Shown here in pieces: positions 24,738-33,750 of a stretch of 64,000 nt of DNA. The position numbers were made by a program, and so were the translations under genes. How positions within the stretch are numbered: the stretch's first letter is position 1; each line of letters begins with the position of its first letter. This stretch comes from Actinomadura latina NBRC 106108. Lineage in GTDB: Bacteria > Actinomycetota > Actinomycetes > Streptosporangiales > Streptosporangiaceae. The notes beneath the pieces were generated by a model. The model saw only the letters and a program-made list of their open reading frames with translations. It searched no databases and was not told the origin of the DNA. The stretch spans positions 204,220-268,219 of the forward strand of contig NZ_BCQS01000018.1 of assembly GCF_001552195.1 (NCBI RefSeq), read 5' to 3'.

Positions 24738-26473
24738 CCGGCGGCGGGGTGGGCTCCGTCGGACGCGCCGCAGCGCTGTCGGGCGTGCTCATCGCCGCGG
24801 GCACCGGGCTCGGGTTCGCCCGCGACCTCGTGATGGCGCACATGTTCGGCGCCAGCGAGAGCACCGACGCGTTCCTCGTCGCCTGGACGATCCCGGAGAC
24901 CGTGTCGCCGCTCCTCATCGAGGACGCGATGGCGCTGCTCATGGTCCCCGTCGTCACCCGGCTCCTCGCGCGCGGCGACGGCCTCCGCCCGCTCGCCGGC
25001 TCGACGCTGCCGCGCATGGTGCTCGGCCTGTCGCTGGTCACGCTCACGCTCGTGGTCGCCGCCCCCGTCGTGGTGGACGTCCTCGCGCCCGGCCTGGCCG
25101 AGCACGGCCCGGCCGTCCGGTGCGTCCGGCTGACGGCGATCACCGTCGTGACGTTCGGCGTCGCCGGCTTCATGAGCGCGACCCTGCGCGCCCACCACCG
25201 CTTCGGCCCGCCCGCCGCCATCTACCTGGCCTACAACATCGGCATCCTCGCGCTGATCGCGGGCCTCTCCGCCTTCGTGGGGATCACCAGCGCCGCCATC
25301 GGCGTCGCCTGCGGCAGCCTCCTGATGGTCGCCGTCCAGGCCCCCGCCTTCACCCGCTGCCTCCGCGACAGCCCGCCCGCGGCCGGAAGCGCGGCTGGGA
25401 ACGCGGCCGGGAGCGCGGCCGGGAGCGCGGCCCCGCGCCCGCCCGCCGCGAGGCATGTCGAGTGGCGGCTCGGGCTCGCCGCGGTGGCGCCCGTCGTCGT
25501 GTACACGGTCACGCGGCAGTCGCAGGTGTTCGTCGAGCGGTTCCTCGGCTCCGAACTGGCCGCGGGCTCCATCTCGCATCTGAACTACGCGCAGAAGGTC
25601 GCGCAGGTCCCGATGGTGCTGTCGCTGCTGATCGTGACGGTGACGTTCCCGAGGCTCGCGCGGGCGTCGGCGGACGGCGACACCTGGCAGGTCGCGCGTC
25701 GCATCCGGCAGGACCTCGTGATCGCCAGCATGATGGTCCTGGCCGCCGCCGCGTTCCTCGTCGCGTTCGCGCCGGCCCTCATCAAGGTGCTGTTCGAGCA
25801 CGGCGAGTTCACGGCCGACGACACCGCGAGCACCGCGGGCATCATGCGCGTCTACGCGCTCGGGCTGTGGGGGCAGTCGGCGGTCGGCCTCGCCGCCCGC
25901 GCGTTCTTCGCGCAGCGGCGGCCGACCTGGCGTCCCGCCCGGGTCCTCGCGCTCGGCCTCGCGGTCACCGCCGCGATCGGGGCCGCGTTCGCCGCCGCCG
26001 CCGGGACGCTCGCGCTGGCCGCCGCCAACGCCGCCGGGATCACGCTCGCCGCCGTCCTGCTGCTCGCCGGGCTGCGGCGCGGCATCGCGCCGGTCGCGCC
26101 GCGCCGGATCGCCGCCGACGTGTCCCGGCTGATGCTCGCCGCCGCCGGCGCCTGCGCGGCCGGGATGCTCACCGCGCGCGCCGCGGCCGGACTGCCGGTG
26201 CTCGTCCAGCTCGCCGTCGGCGGGCTCGTGACCACCGCCGCCTTCGCGGTCCTGACCGTCCTGGCGGGACCCGACCTCGTTGCTCCATGGATCGCATTGC
26301 GGTCGCGCCGCAGCGTGCGCGGCCGGACCGAATCGGGGGAGACCAGTGAGCCAGCCGACCGAGCCCGCGGGAACGACGCGACCGGCGAGAACGACCGAAC
26401 CGGACCGGCCGGCGGAGGAGGTCCGGCCGGTCCCGCTGGTGCTGATGTACCACTCGGTCGACAACTTCGATGA
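24734..26473 (+). CDS. MurJ/MviN-like lipid-linked oligosaccharide flippase
   Basis: A 579-residue MOP-superfamily flippase with about 14 hydrophobic helices. It starts with RAAALSGVLIAAGTGLGFARDLVMAHMFG (positions 10-38), the MurJ signature that includes the GxxRD motif. In a polysaccharide cluster it likely moves repeat units across the membrane (Wzx role) rather than lipid II. A loop near residue 216 contains a 12-nt tandem repeat (Ala-Ala-Gly-Ser). The last ~45 residues are hydrophilic and lie in the 128-nt stretch that overlaps the next gene, so the functional protein could end near the last helix. Confidence 0.87.
   Translation: MTGGGVGSVGRAAALSGVLIAAGTGLGFARDLVMAHMFGASESTDAFLVAWTIPETVSPLLIEDAMALLMVPVVTRLLARGDGLRPLAGSTLPRMVLGLSLVTLTLVVAAPVVVDVLAPGLAEHGPAVRCVRLTAITVVTFGVAGFMSATLRAHHRFGPPAAIYLAYNIGILALIAGLSAFVGITSAAIGVACGSLLMVAVQAPAFTRCLRDSPPAAGSAAGNAAGSAAGSAAPRPPAARHVEWRLGLAAVAPVVVYTVTRQSQVFVERFLGSELAAGSISHLNYAQKVAQVPMVLSLLIVTVTFPRLARASADGDTWQVARRIRQDLVIASMMVLAAAAFLVAFAPALIKVLFEHGEFTADDTASTAGIMRVYALGLWGQSAVGLAARAFFAQRRPTWRPARVLALGLAVTAAIGAAFAAAAGTLALAAANAAGITLAAVLLLAGLRRGIAPVAPRRIAADVSRLMLAAAGACAAGMLTARAAAGLPVLVQLAVGGLVTTAAFAVLTVLAGPDLVAPWIALRSRRSVRGRTESGETSEPADRARGNDATGENDRTGPAGGGGPAGPAGADVPLGRQLR
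25379..25432 (+). repeat. 12-nt tandem repeat in the flippase gene
   Basis: Four and a half copies of a GCGGCCGGGAGC-type unit in frame, coding Ala-Ala-Gly-Ser/Asn repeats in a loop between membrane helices. Two adjacent copies (25403-25426) are identical, consistent with recent slippage. Confidence 0.8.
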
Positions 26474-27125
26474 GGACCCGCACCTGGTGACGGTGTCGCC
26501 GGCGCGGTTCGAGCGCCAGCTCGCCTGGCTGCGGGCGCGCGGCCTGCGCGGCGTCGGCATGGCCGAGCTGCTGGACGCGCACGCCGCCGGCCGGGCGCGC
26601 GGCCTCGTCGGGCTGACGTTCGACGACGGGTACGCCGACTTCGCCACCCGGGCCGTCCCGGCGCTGCTCCGGTACGGGTTCGGCGCGACCGTGTACGTCG
26701 TGACCGGGCGGATCGGCACCTACAACGCGTGGGACGCCGACTGCCCCCGCAAACCGCTCATGACGGCCGGCCAGATCCGGACCGTGGCGGGCGCGGGCAT
26801 GGAGGTCGCCTCGCACGGCCGCCACCACGTCTCCCTCCCGGACACGGACGACACCGAGCTGCGCGAGGAACTGGAGGAGAGCCGCGCGACCCTGGAGGAC
26901 ATCGTCCAGGCGCCGGTCACCGGTTTCGCCTACCCCTACGGGCACGCCGGCGCCCGCGAAGTCGAGGCGGTGCGCGCCGCCGGGTACGACCACGCGTGCG
27001 ACATCCGCCCCGAGGAGCCGTCCCGGCACGCATTGCCCCGCACCTACATCGGCGACCGGGACGGGCCGCTGCGGCTGCGGGCGAAGCTCGTCCGGCACGA
27101 ACTGCGCCGCCGGAGCCACGTGTGA
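26346..27125 (+). CDS. Polysaccharide deacetylase (NodB fold)
   Basis: A 259-residue carbohydrate esterase-4-type protein. It has the metal-binding LTFDDGYADFA motif and an HxxxH-type second motif (ASHGRHHVSL); the later FAYPYG stretch is the usual third block. It removes N- or O-acetyl groups from glycans. No signal peptide is evident; the first 45 residues are Pro/Thr/Glu-rich. Start GTG 26346 is chosen because GGGGGAGA precedes it at the right distance. This makes the gene overlap the flippase gene by 128 nt. The stop overlaps the following GTG. Confidence 0.88.
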   Translation: MSQPTEPAGTTRPARTTEPDRPAEEVRPVPLVLMYHSVDNFDEDPHLVTVSPARFERQLAWLRARGLRGVGMAELLDAHAAGRARGLVGLTFDDGYADFATRAVPALLRYGFGATVYVVTGRIGTYNAWDADCPRKPLMTAGQIRTVAGAGMEVASHGRHHVSLPDTDDTELREELEESRATLEDIVQAPVTGFAYPYGHAGAREVEAVRAAGYDHACDIRPEEPSRHALPRTYIGDRDGPLRLRAKLVRHELRRRSHV

Positions 27126-28249
27126 CCCGTGTCCTGCACGTCATCACCGGGCTGGAGCACGGCGGCGCCGAACGCCAGCTCGCGCTGCTGCTGCGCCACC
27201 TGCCGGTCGCCTGCGAGGTCGCGACGCTCACCCGGACCGGCACGCTCGGCGCCGAGATCCGCCGCACCGGCGTGCCCGTCCACGAGATCGGGATGCGCGG
27301 CAACCGCGACCTCGCGGCGCTGCCCCGGCTCGCCCGGCTGATCCGGCGCGGGCGGTTCGACGTCGTCCACACCCACCTGTACCGGGCGTGCGTCTACGGG
27401 CGGATCGCCGCGCGGCTGGCCGGGGCGGCGCGCGTGATCGCCACCGAGCACTCGCTCGGCGACGGGCACATCGAGGGGCGGGCGACGACGCGCGGCGTCC
27501 GGGCGCTGTACCGGGCGACCGAGCGGCTCGGGTCCGCGACCGTCGCGGTGTCGCCGGCCGTCGCGGCCCGGCTGCGCGGCTGGGGCGTGCCGCCCGGCCG
27601 GATCATCGTCATCCCGAACGGCATCGACGCCGCCGCGTTCGCGTTCGACGCCGCCCGCCGCGCCGCGACCCGCCGCCGCCTCGGCATCGGCCCGGACGAG
27701 CCCGTCGTCGGCGCGGTCGGGCGGCTCGTCCCGACCAAGCGGTTCGACCTGCTGATCGAGGCGGTCGCGCGGCTGGACGGCGTCCGGCTGCTGCTCGTCG
27801 GCGCCGGGCCGATGCGCGGCGCGCTGGAACGGCTGGCGCACGGCCGCGGCGTCTCCGTGATCTTCGCCGGGGGGACGTCGGACGTCGCGGGCGCGCTCGC
27901 CGCGATGGACGTGCTCGCCGCGCCGTCCGTCCAGGAGACGTTCGGGCTCGGCGTCCTGGAGGCCCTCGCCGCCGGGCTGCCCGTCCGCTACACGGCCTGC
28001 CCCGCCCTCGACGGCCTCCCGCCCGGCGAGGCCCCCGCCGCCCGCCGCCTCCCCACCGACGCCGCGGTCTGGAGCGCGGAACTCGCGGCCGTCCTGGCGG
28101 GGGAGCACGACCGGACGCGCGTGCCGCCCGTCGTCGCCCGCTACGCCATCGCCGAGCAGGCCGCCGAGCTCGCCCGGCTCTACCTGCCCGGACCGTCCGA
28201 TCGCGGGGTCGTTCCGATACGAGAAAGGGCTCAAGATGCCGCAACGTGA
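27122..28249 (+). CDS. Glycosyltransferase family 4 protein
   Basis: A 375-residue GT-B glycosyltransferase. The N-terminal acceptor domain has the glycine loop VITGLEHGGAERQLALLLRH. The C-terminal nucleotide-sugar domain (Glycos_transf_1) has VVGAVGRLVPTKRFDLLIEA and the E-x7-E type stretch QETFGLGVLEALAAGLPV. It adds a sugar to the growing lipid-linked repeat on the cytoplasmic side. GTG 27122 overlaps the deacetylase stop by 4 nt. The end overlaps the next gene by 14 nt. Confidence 0.92.
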   Translation: MTRVLHVITGLEHGGAERQLALLLRHLPVACEVATLTRTGTLGAEIRRTGVPVHEIGMRGNRDLAALPRLARLIRRGRFDVVHTHLYRACVYGRIAARLAGAARVIATEHSLGDGHIEGRATTRGVRALYRATERLGSATVAVSPAVAARLRGWGVPPGRIIVIPNGIDAAAFAFDAARRAATRRRLGIGPDEPVVGAVGRLVPTKRFDLLIEAVARLDGVRLLLVGAGPMRGALERLAHGRGVSVIFAGGTSDVAGALAAMDVLAAPSVQETFGLGVLEALAAGLPVRYTACPALDGLPPGEAPAARRLPTDAAVWSAELAAVLAGEHDRTRVPPVVARYAIAEQAAELARLYLPGPSDRGVVPIRERAQDAAT

Positions 28250-29000
28250 AGCCACACCGGAGGGCGGGAGGCTCGACGCCGCCGTCCAGCGCCTGCGCGG
28301 GCCGGCCGCCGTGCTGCTGCGCCGGTTCGGCCTGGCCACCGCGTTCGTCCTCGCCGGGTTCCTCGGCGGGCTCGGGTACGCGCTGTTCGCGCCCACCACC
28401 TACACCGCGACGGCGTTCGTCCTCGTCGTGGACGCCGGGGACGGCCAGTCCGGCCCGGCGGCGGTCAGCTTCGCGCAGGCGTACGGGCGGCTCGCGCCGC
28501 TCCCCGAGACCCTCGAACACTCCTCGATCCCGCTGCCGAAGCACGCCGCGGGCGGCACCCGCGAGCACATCCAGGCGTCCACCTCGCCGGACACCCCGCT
28601 GATCCGGCTGGCCGGCAGCGCCCGGACCGCCCGCGACGCCGCCGCGTTCGCCAACGCCGCCGCGGACGCGCTCGTCCGGTACGGGACGCAGCACCGCTCC
28701 GACACCGGCGTCCGCGTCGCGCTGATGACGCTCGCCGAGCCGCCCGCCGTCCCGTCGTCGCCGAACCCGGCGCTGGACATCGCCGCCGGAACGGCGGCCG
28801 GCGTGCTGCTCGCCGGGCTCAGCGCCGCCGTCATGAGCGGCCGCCGCGGCGCCCGCCGCGGCAGGGGCCGGCGCGCCGCCGTCCCCGCCCCGGCCGCCGT
28901 CCCCGCCCCCGCCCCGGCCGCGGCGGAGGCTCCGGCTCCCGCCCCGGCGGACGCCTCGGCGGACGCCGCCCGGGTGGAGGCTGTGGAGGCGCGGTCATGA
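28236..29000 (+). CDS. Wzz-like chain-length/export protein
   Basis: A 254-residue protein with the polysaccharide co-polymerase layout: TM1 near residues 28-50 (LATAFVLAGFLGGLGYALF), an extracytoplasmic domain beginning YTATAFVLVVD, TM2 near 180-200 and a short cytoplasmic tail. The tail is basic and then Pro/Ala-rich (PAPAAVPAPAPAAAEAPAPA, residues about 213-232). There is no tyrosine-kinase domain. Such proteins set chain length or couple export. ATG 28236 has AAAGGG upstream, within the end of the GT gene. Confidence 0.82.
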   Translation: MPQREATPEGGRLDAAVQRLRGPAAVLLRRFGLATAFVLAGFLGGLGYALFAPTTYTATAFVLVVDAGDGQSGPAAVSFAQAYGRLAPLPETLEHSSIPLPKHAAGGTREHIQASTSPDTPLIRLAGSARTARDAAAFANAAADALVRYGTQHRSDTGVRVALMTLAEPPAVPSSPNPALDIAAGTAAGVLLAGLSAAVMSGRRGARRGRGRRAAVPAPAAVPAPAPAAAEAPAPAPADASADAARVEAVEARS

Positions 29001-30115
29001 CCGCGGTCGCTCCCGTCCGGCTCGCGACGCCCGCCGTCGAATGGTCGGTCGAGGTGCACCGGGACGAGCAGGCGCTCGTCGGCCTCGCGGACGAGCTGCG
29101 CGACCTCTACGACCGCAGCCCGGCCGCGACGCCGTTCCAGACCTACGAGTGGATCAAGGCGTGGTGGGGCTGGTACGGGACGCGGGGCCGGCTGCGGCTC
29201 GTGCTCGTCCGGTGCCGGGGCCGGCTCGTCGCGGCGGCGCCGCTGATGGCGGGCGTCCGGTACGGGTTCCCGGTGCTGGTCCCGCTGGCCGGGGAGCAGA
29301 GCGACTTCACCGACTTCCTCCTCGACCCCGTGTACGCGGACGGCGCCGTCCGGCACCTCGCCCGCGCGCTGCTGGGCGAGCGCGGCTGGTGCGCGATCGA
29401 CCTGCGGGAGGTCCGGCCCGGGTCGGTGGCGCACCAGGTCGCCGCGCAGTGGCCGCGCCGGACGTGGCGGACGCCGTCGTCGGTGTGCCTCGAACTCCCG
29501 GCCGGCGGCATCGACGACGTCCTCGGCCGGCTGCCGCGCCGCACCGCCGGGAAGATGCGCGCGAAGCTCCGCAAGATCGACGTCCGCGGCATCACGGCGG
29601 AGAGCGCCCCGCCGGAGCGGGCGGCGGAGGCCGTCCACGCGCTGCTGGACCTGCACGCCCTGCAGTGGATGGGCCGCCCGATCAACCCCGAGCACACCCG
29701 GGAGCGGTTCCGCCGGCACCTGGCCGAGGCGGTGAGCGGGATGGTCCGCGACGGGCGCGCCGCCGTCGTGCAGTACCGGTGGGACGACCGGCTCGTCGCC
29801 GGCGACCTCGTGCTCATCGGCCACCGCTACGTCGGCGCCTACCTGTACGGCGCCATCCCGGACCTGCGCTCCTGCGTGGACGTCTCGCTGATGATGCTGC
29901 GCCAGGACCTCGCCATCGCGCGGGACCGGCACCGGCAGGGCGTCAGCCTGCTCCGCGGCGACGAGCCGTACAAGCTGAAGTGGCGGCCGGTGCCCGTCCG
30001 GAACGAGCGGATCATCCTCGGGCGGTCCGCCTCGGCCGCCGCGTTCGCCGGCCTCGCCCGGACCCGCGGGCGGCTGTCGGCCCGGCGGCACCCCGGGCTG
30101 GACGAGCATGGCTGA
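28997..30115 (+). CDS. CelD/BcsL-type GNAT acyltransferase
   Basis: A 372-residue protein of the CelD/cellulose-biosynthesis (FemAB-like, double GNAT) family common in exopolysaccharide clusters. Visible family features are TPFQTYEWIKAWWGWYG near the N-terminus, the LRRTAGKMRAKLRKI-like basic helix, and GAYLYGAIPDLRSCVDVSLMM (about 277-297) followed by LLRGDEPYKLKW. It may acylate or aminoacylate a sugar residue. Both ends overlap neighbours (4 nt and 8 nt). The acyl donor is not evident. Confidence 0.85.
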   Translation: MTAVAPVRLATPAVEWSVEVHRDEQALVGLADELRDLYDRSPAATPFQTYEWIKAWWGWYGTRGRLRLVLVRCRGRLVAAAPLMAGVRYGFPVLVPLAGEQSDFTDFLLDPVYADGAVRHLARALLGERGWCAIDLREVRPGSVAHQVAAQWPRRTWRTPSSVCLELPAGGIDDVLGRLPRRTAGKMRAKLRKIDVRGITAESAPPERAAEAVHALLDLHALQWMGRPINPEHTRERFRRHLAEAVSGMVRDGRAAVVQYRWDDRLVAGDLVLIGHRYVGAYLYGAIPDLRSCVDVSLMMLRQDLAIARDRHRQGVSLLRGDEPYKLKWRPVPVRNERIILGRSASAAAFAGLARTRGRLSARRHPGLDEHG

Positions 30116-31352
30116 GCCGCTCCGGGTCCTGCACGTCAGCCAGCCCAACGCGGGCGGCGTCGCCGTCTACGTCGGGCAGGCCGCCATGGACCAGCGCAGG
30201 CGCGGCTGGAACGTCGCGGTGGCGTGCCCGCCGGGCGGCGACCTGCCCGAGCGGTGCATGGCGGCCGGCGTGCCGTGGCTCAACTGGGATGCCGCGCGCA
30301 CCCCCGGGCCCGGCGTCCTGCGCGAGTCGCTCCGCCTCCGGCGGCTGGTCCGGACGTTCGCGCCCGACGTCGTCCACCTGCACTCGTCGAAGGCGGGCCT
30401 GGCCGGGCGGCTGCCGCGCCGCCCGCGCGGGACGCCCGTGATGTTCCAGCCGCACGGCTGGTCGTGGCTCGCCGCCACCGGACGGCAGGCCGCCCTCAGC
30501 CGCGGCTGGGAGCGGCTCGCCGCGCGCTGGAGCGACGCGCTGGTCTGCGTCGGCGCGGGCGAGCGGAGCCAGGGCGCGGACGCGGGCGTGAGCGGCGCCT
30601 ACCGGCTCGTCCGCAACGGGGTCGACCTGAGCCGGTTCGCCCCGGCGGACGGCGCGGACCGGCGCACCGCGCGCACCCGGCTCGGACTGGCCGCCGGGGT
30701 GCCGCTCGCCGTCTGCGTCGGCCGGCTGACCAGGCAGAAGGCACAGGACGTCCTGGTCGAGGCCTGGCCGGCCGTCACCGCCGAGTGCCCGTCCGCGGTG
30801 CTCGCGCTCGTCGGGCACGGCGAGGATCTGGAGCGGCTGCGGAGCCGGCGGACGGCCGGGGTCCGGTTCGTCCCGGCGGTCGCGGACCCGCGCGACTGGC
30901 TGGCGGCGGCGAACGTCGTCGTCCTGCCGTCCCGGTGGGAGGGGCTGCCGCTGACCGCGCTGGAGGCCCTCGCGATGGGCCGCCCCATCGTCGGGACGGA
31001 CATCCCCGGCATCACGGAGATCGTCCGGCCGGGGCTCGGCGCGCTGGTGCCCGTGGACGACCCCGGCGCGCTCGCCGCGGAGATCACCGCCCGGCTCCGG
31101 TGCCCCGGGATCGCCGAGCGGGAGGGACGCGCGGGCGCCACCGCCGCGGTCGGCTACGACCTGGCCGGGACGCTGGATCTGCTCGCCGCCGTCACCCGCG
31201 ACGTGGCCGGACGCGGCGGCGCTCCCGAGGAGGCCCTGGCCGACGTGCGGGCGGTGGCGGGCGGGCTCGTCCACGCGGGCCCCGCCGGCGTCGGGGACGG
31301 CGTGGTCGCCGGAGCCGGTGCGGCCGGCACGCCGCCGAACAGCTCCCGGTAG
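30108..31352 (+). CDS. Glycosyltransferase family 4 protein
   Basis: A 414-residue GT-B enzyme. The acceptor domain starts LRVLHVSQPNAGGVAVYVGQ. The donor domain carries LAVCVGRLTRQKAQDVLVEA and the conserved PSRWEGLPLTALEALAMGRP block. It is the last forward gene before a divergent block. Its C-terminal tail of about 60 residues is Ala/Gly-rich and poorly conserved in character. That tail is encoded antisense to the end of the next gene (199-nt overlap). Its place in the cluster suggests assembly of the same polysaccharide. Confidence 0.9.
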   Translation: MAEPLRVLHVSQPNAGGVAVYVGQAAMDQRRRGWNVAVACPPGGDLPERCMAAGVPWLNWDAARTPGPGVLRESLRLRRLVRTFAPDVVHLHSSKAGLAGRLPRRPRGTPVMFQPHGWSWLAATGRQAALSRGWERLAARWSDALVCVGAGERSQGADAGVSGAYRLVRNGVDLSRFAPADGADRRTARTRLGLAAGVPLAVCVGRLTRQKAQDVLVEAWPAVTAECPSAVLALVGHGEDLERLRSRRTAGVRFVPAVADPRDWLAAANVVVLPSRWEGLPLTALEALAMGRPIVGTDIPGITEIVRPGLGALVPVDDPGALAAEITARLRCPGIAEREGRAGATAAVGYDLAGTLDLLAAVTRDVAGRGGAPEEALADVRAVAGGLVHAGPAGVGDGVVAGAGAAGTPPNSSR

Positions 31353-32386
31353 GTGGTCGACGACCGCGGGTTGCCGCCGCACGACCAGACGCCGTGCGGG
31401 CAGTAGTCGGTGATCGACTGGTACGCGACATCGTGCGACATGATCCAGTCGTGCATTCCCTGGACATATTCGGGGTTGTCGGAATTGCGGAACAGGCCCC
31501 ATTCGGGGAACGAGATCGGCTTGCCGTGCGTGGCGGCGAAATCCGCCTGCGCACGCATTCCATACGGCTCGTTGACGTAATCGTCGAACGTTTTACCCGG
31601 GGGTTGGTCGTAGCTGTCGGACCCGATGATGTCGACGACGTCGTCACCCGGGTAGCACTCCGTCCACGGGATCGTGTCCCGGCCCCGCGTCGGCGCGAAA
31701 TCGAAACGGAAACGAGCCCCCGGAACCGACCGCATGGTCGCGACGATACGCCGCCAGTACGCCTTCCACGCCTCGGAATCCGGGGCGCAGCGGCCGCCGT
31801 AGGACTCCCCGTTCATCTCCCAGCCGAGGACGATGACCGCGTCCCCGGCGCTGAGCGAGACCAGCCGCCGCGCCAGGATCCGGTAGTGGACGTCGAACGC
31901 GCCCGCCGCGCCGCCGCGCAGCAGCGAGGCCAGCACCGGAACCGGGACCGACGCCTCGTTCGGCGCCATCATCGGCACGTTCATCACCAGCGACCGCCGC
32001 GGATCGGCCGCCTTCCAGCGCGTCCACGGCACGAGCATCCCGCGCGGCCCCTCGATCCCGTGCCAGTCGTCGCCCGGCAGGTAGGTGCGCCCGACCGTCA
32101 CCGTCGAGCCGAGCCAGCGCTGGAACCGGCCGACCCGCGCCACCCCCTCCGCGCCCGACCCCAGAAATGCCCCCAAGGGCACATATGCCGGTGTTCGCTG
32201 CACGGCCTGCGGCTGCGGCCAGGTCACCAACGTGGGCGCCACGAGCATCACCACTATGGCGAACGCGGCCAGAAGCGGAGCGAGCGGACAGAACGGAAGC
32301 GGCCTTTTCCGTCGCGCTCCGAATGGCCGCCCCGCTGAATGGATATCCGCAGCTCGCATGCGTATCGTATGCCCTTGGACGTCCAC
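31154..32386 (-). CDS. GH26-like glycoside hydrolase, membrane-anchored or secreted
   Basis: A 410-residue protein with an N-terminal hydrophobic anchor (LAPLLAAFAIVVMLVAPTLV) and a TIM-barrel domain at about 65-350. The candidate acid/base Glu190 is in VLGWEMNGE and the nucleophile Glu295 in ISFPEWGLF, the arrangement of GH26 beta-mannanase-type enzymes. It may trim or release the polymer made by the cluster. The final ~60 residues are Ala/Ser/Pro-rich and lie antisense to the end of the GT gene. The start is uncertain: GTG 32386, or ATG 32359 with a weak CAAGGG. Confidence 0.8.
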   Translation of the reverse strand: MDVQGHTIRMRAADIHSAGRPFGARRKRPLPFCPLAPLLAAFAIVVMLVAPTLVTWPQPQAVQRTPAYVPLGAFLGSGAEGVARVGRFQRWLGSTVTVGRTYLPGDDWHGIEGPRGMLVPWTRWKAADPRRSLVMNVPMMAPNEASVPVPVLASLLRGGAAGAFDVHYRILARRLVSLSAGDAVIVLGWEMNGESYGGRCAPDSEAWKAYWRRIVATMRSVPGARFRFDFAPTRGRDTIPWTECYPGDDVVDIIGSDSYDQPPGKTFDDYVNEPYGMRAQADFAATHGKPISFPEWGLFRNSDNPEYVQGMHDWIMSHDVAYQSITDYCPHGVWSCGGNPRSSTTYRELFGGVPAAPAPATTPSPTPAGPAWTSPPATARTSARASSGAPPRPATSRVTAASRSSVPARS

Positions 32387-32475
32387 CGTGAAAAAGCCGT
32401 GCGGGCGGAACAGACCCAGAATTTACCTTAGGAAGGTTGTCGTGCGCCGCAATCCAAGGGAATACGCCTGAACAT

Positions 32476-33723
32476 ATGTTCTTCGACACCCGCACACCGC
32501 CGCGGACGCGCCTCGACCCCGGCCTTCCCGTCCTGCTGCTGCGCACCGACCGCAACTTCTTCCACCACGGGACCCTCGCGGCGATCCGGAGCCTCGGCCG
32601 CGCCGGCGTGCCCGTCCACGCCATCATGGAGGGCCGCGCCAGCCCCGCGTCCCGCTCCCGCTACCTGCACCGGGGGCATCCGTGGGCGCCGCCCACGGCG
32701 TACCCGTCCCAGCTGCTGAGCCACCTGCGCGCCATCGGGGAGCGCATCGGCCGCGAGACGCTGCTCGTCCCGATGGACGACGCCGGCGCGATCTTCGTCG
32801 CCGAGCACGCGGACGCGCTGCGGCCCCGCTTCGTCTTCCCGCACCAGGACCCGGACGTCCCCCGGAGCGTCGCCGACAAGTCGCGGCTGCGGGACGCGTG
32901 CGAGAAGCACGGCATCACCTCCCCGGCGAGCCGGACCCCCGCGTCCGCCGCCGACGTCGACGAGGCCGCCGCGGCGCTCGGCCTGCCGCTGGTCGCCAAG
33001 TGGGCGCGCCCCTGGCGGCTCGGCACCGGGATGCGCAGCACCACGGTGGTCCGCACGCTCGGCGAGCTGCACCGGCTGTTCGCCGCCACCCGCGACCGCG
33101 ACCCGGACGGCGACGCCGGCCCGCTGATCCTGCAGCGCCGCATCCCGGCGGGCGGCGGGGACTGGTTCTTCCAAGGCTTCTTCGACGCGAACCTCGACTG
33201 CCTGTTCGGCGGGACCGGCCGCAAGCACCTCGCGCACCCGCCGCAGGCCGGGCACACGGTCGCCGGGGAGTGGGTCGGCAACCCCGAACTGCACCGGCTC
33301 GCGGTCCGGATCGTCCAGCGGCTCGGCTGCCGCGGCCTCGTCGACCTCGACTTCCGGCTCGACCGGGACGGCGGCTACCACCTGCTCGACTTCAACCCGC
33401 GGATCGGCGCGCAGTTCCGCCTGTTCACCGACCGGAACGGGCTCGACCTCGCCCGCGTCCTGCATCTCGACCAGTCCGGCCGCCGCGTCCCGGCCGCGAG
33501 CCCGGTGCCCGGCCGCAGCCTGCTGGTGGAGAACCACTACGTCCAGCAGGCGGCCGGCCGGGGGCTGCTGCGCGCGGGGACCCTCCGCCCGCTGCGCGAG
33601 ACCCTCCGGCCGCTGCGCGAGGCCGACGAGTTCGCCTGGTACGCCGGGGACGACCTGCCGCCCTTCCTCGCGATGGGCCGCCGGAGCGTGCTCCGCGCGG
33701 TCGAGCGGCTGCGCACCAGGTAA
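32476..33723 (+). CDS. ATP-grasp ligase, substrate unknown
   Basis: A 415-residue ATP-grasp protein (carboxylate-amine/thiol ligase fold, D-aspartate-ligase-like in layout). It has an N-terminal pre-grasp domain (PVLLLRTDRNFFHHGTLAAI), SVADKSRLRDACEKHGI at the ATP-domain entry, a nucleotide Lys in PLVAKWARPW, and the Mg-binding stretch DLDFRLDRDGGYHLLDFNPR with acidic and Asn ligands. It probably joins an amino acid or another amine to a carboxylate, perhaps a sugar acid of the polysaccharide. ATG 32476 has only a weak upstream CAAGGGAA; a TTG at 32437 is possible. Confidence 0.83.
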   Translation: MFFDTRTPPRTRLDPGLPVLLLRTDRNFFHHGTLAAIRSLGRAGVPVHAIMEGRASPASRSRYLHRGHPWAPPTAYPSQLLSHLRAIGERIGRETLLVPMDDAGAIFVAEHADALRPRFVFPHQDPDVPRSVADKSRLRDACEKHGITSPASRTPASAADVDEAAAALGLPLVAKWARPWRLGTGMRSTTVVRTLGELHRLFAATRDRDPDGDAGPLILQRRIPAGGGDWFFQGFFDANLDCLFGGTGRKHLAHPPQAGHTVAGEWVGNPELHRLAVRIVQRLGCRGLVDLDFRLDRDGGYHLLDFNPRIGAQFRLFTDRNGLDLARVLHLDQSGRRVPAASPVPGRSLLVENHYVQQAAGRGLLRAGTLRPLRETLRPLREADEFAWYAGDDLPPFLAMGRRSVLRAVERLRTR

Positions 33724-33750
33724 CACCACAATCACACGGGGGAATGAGAG

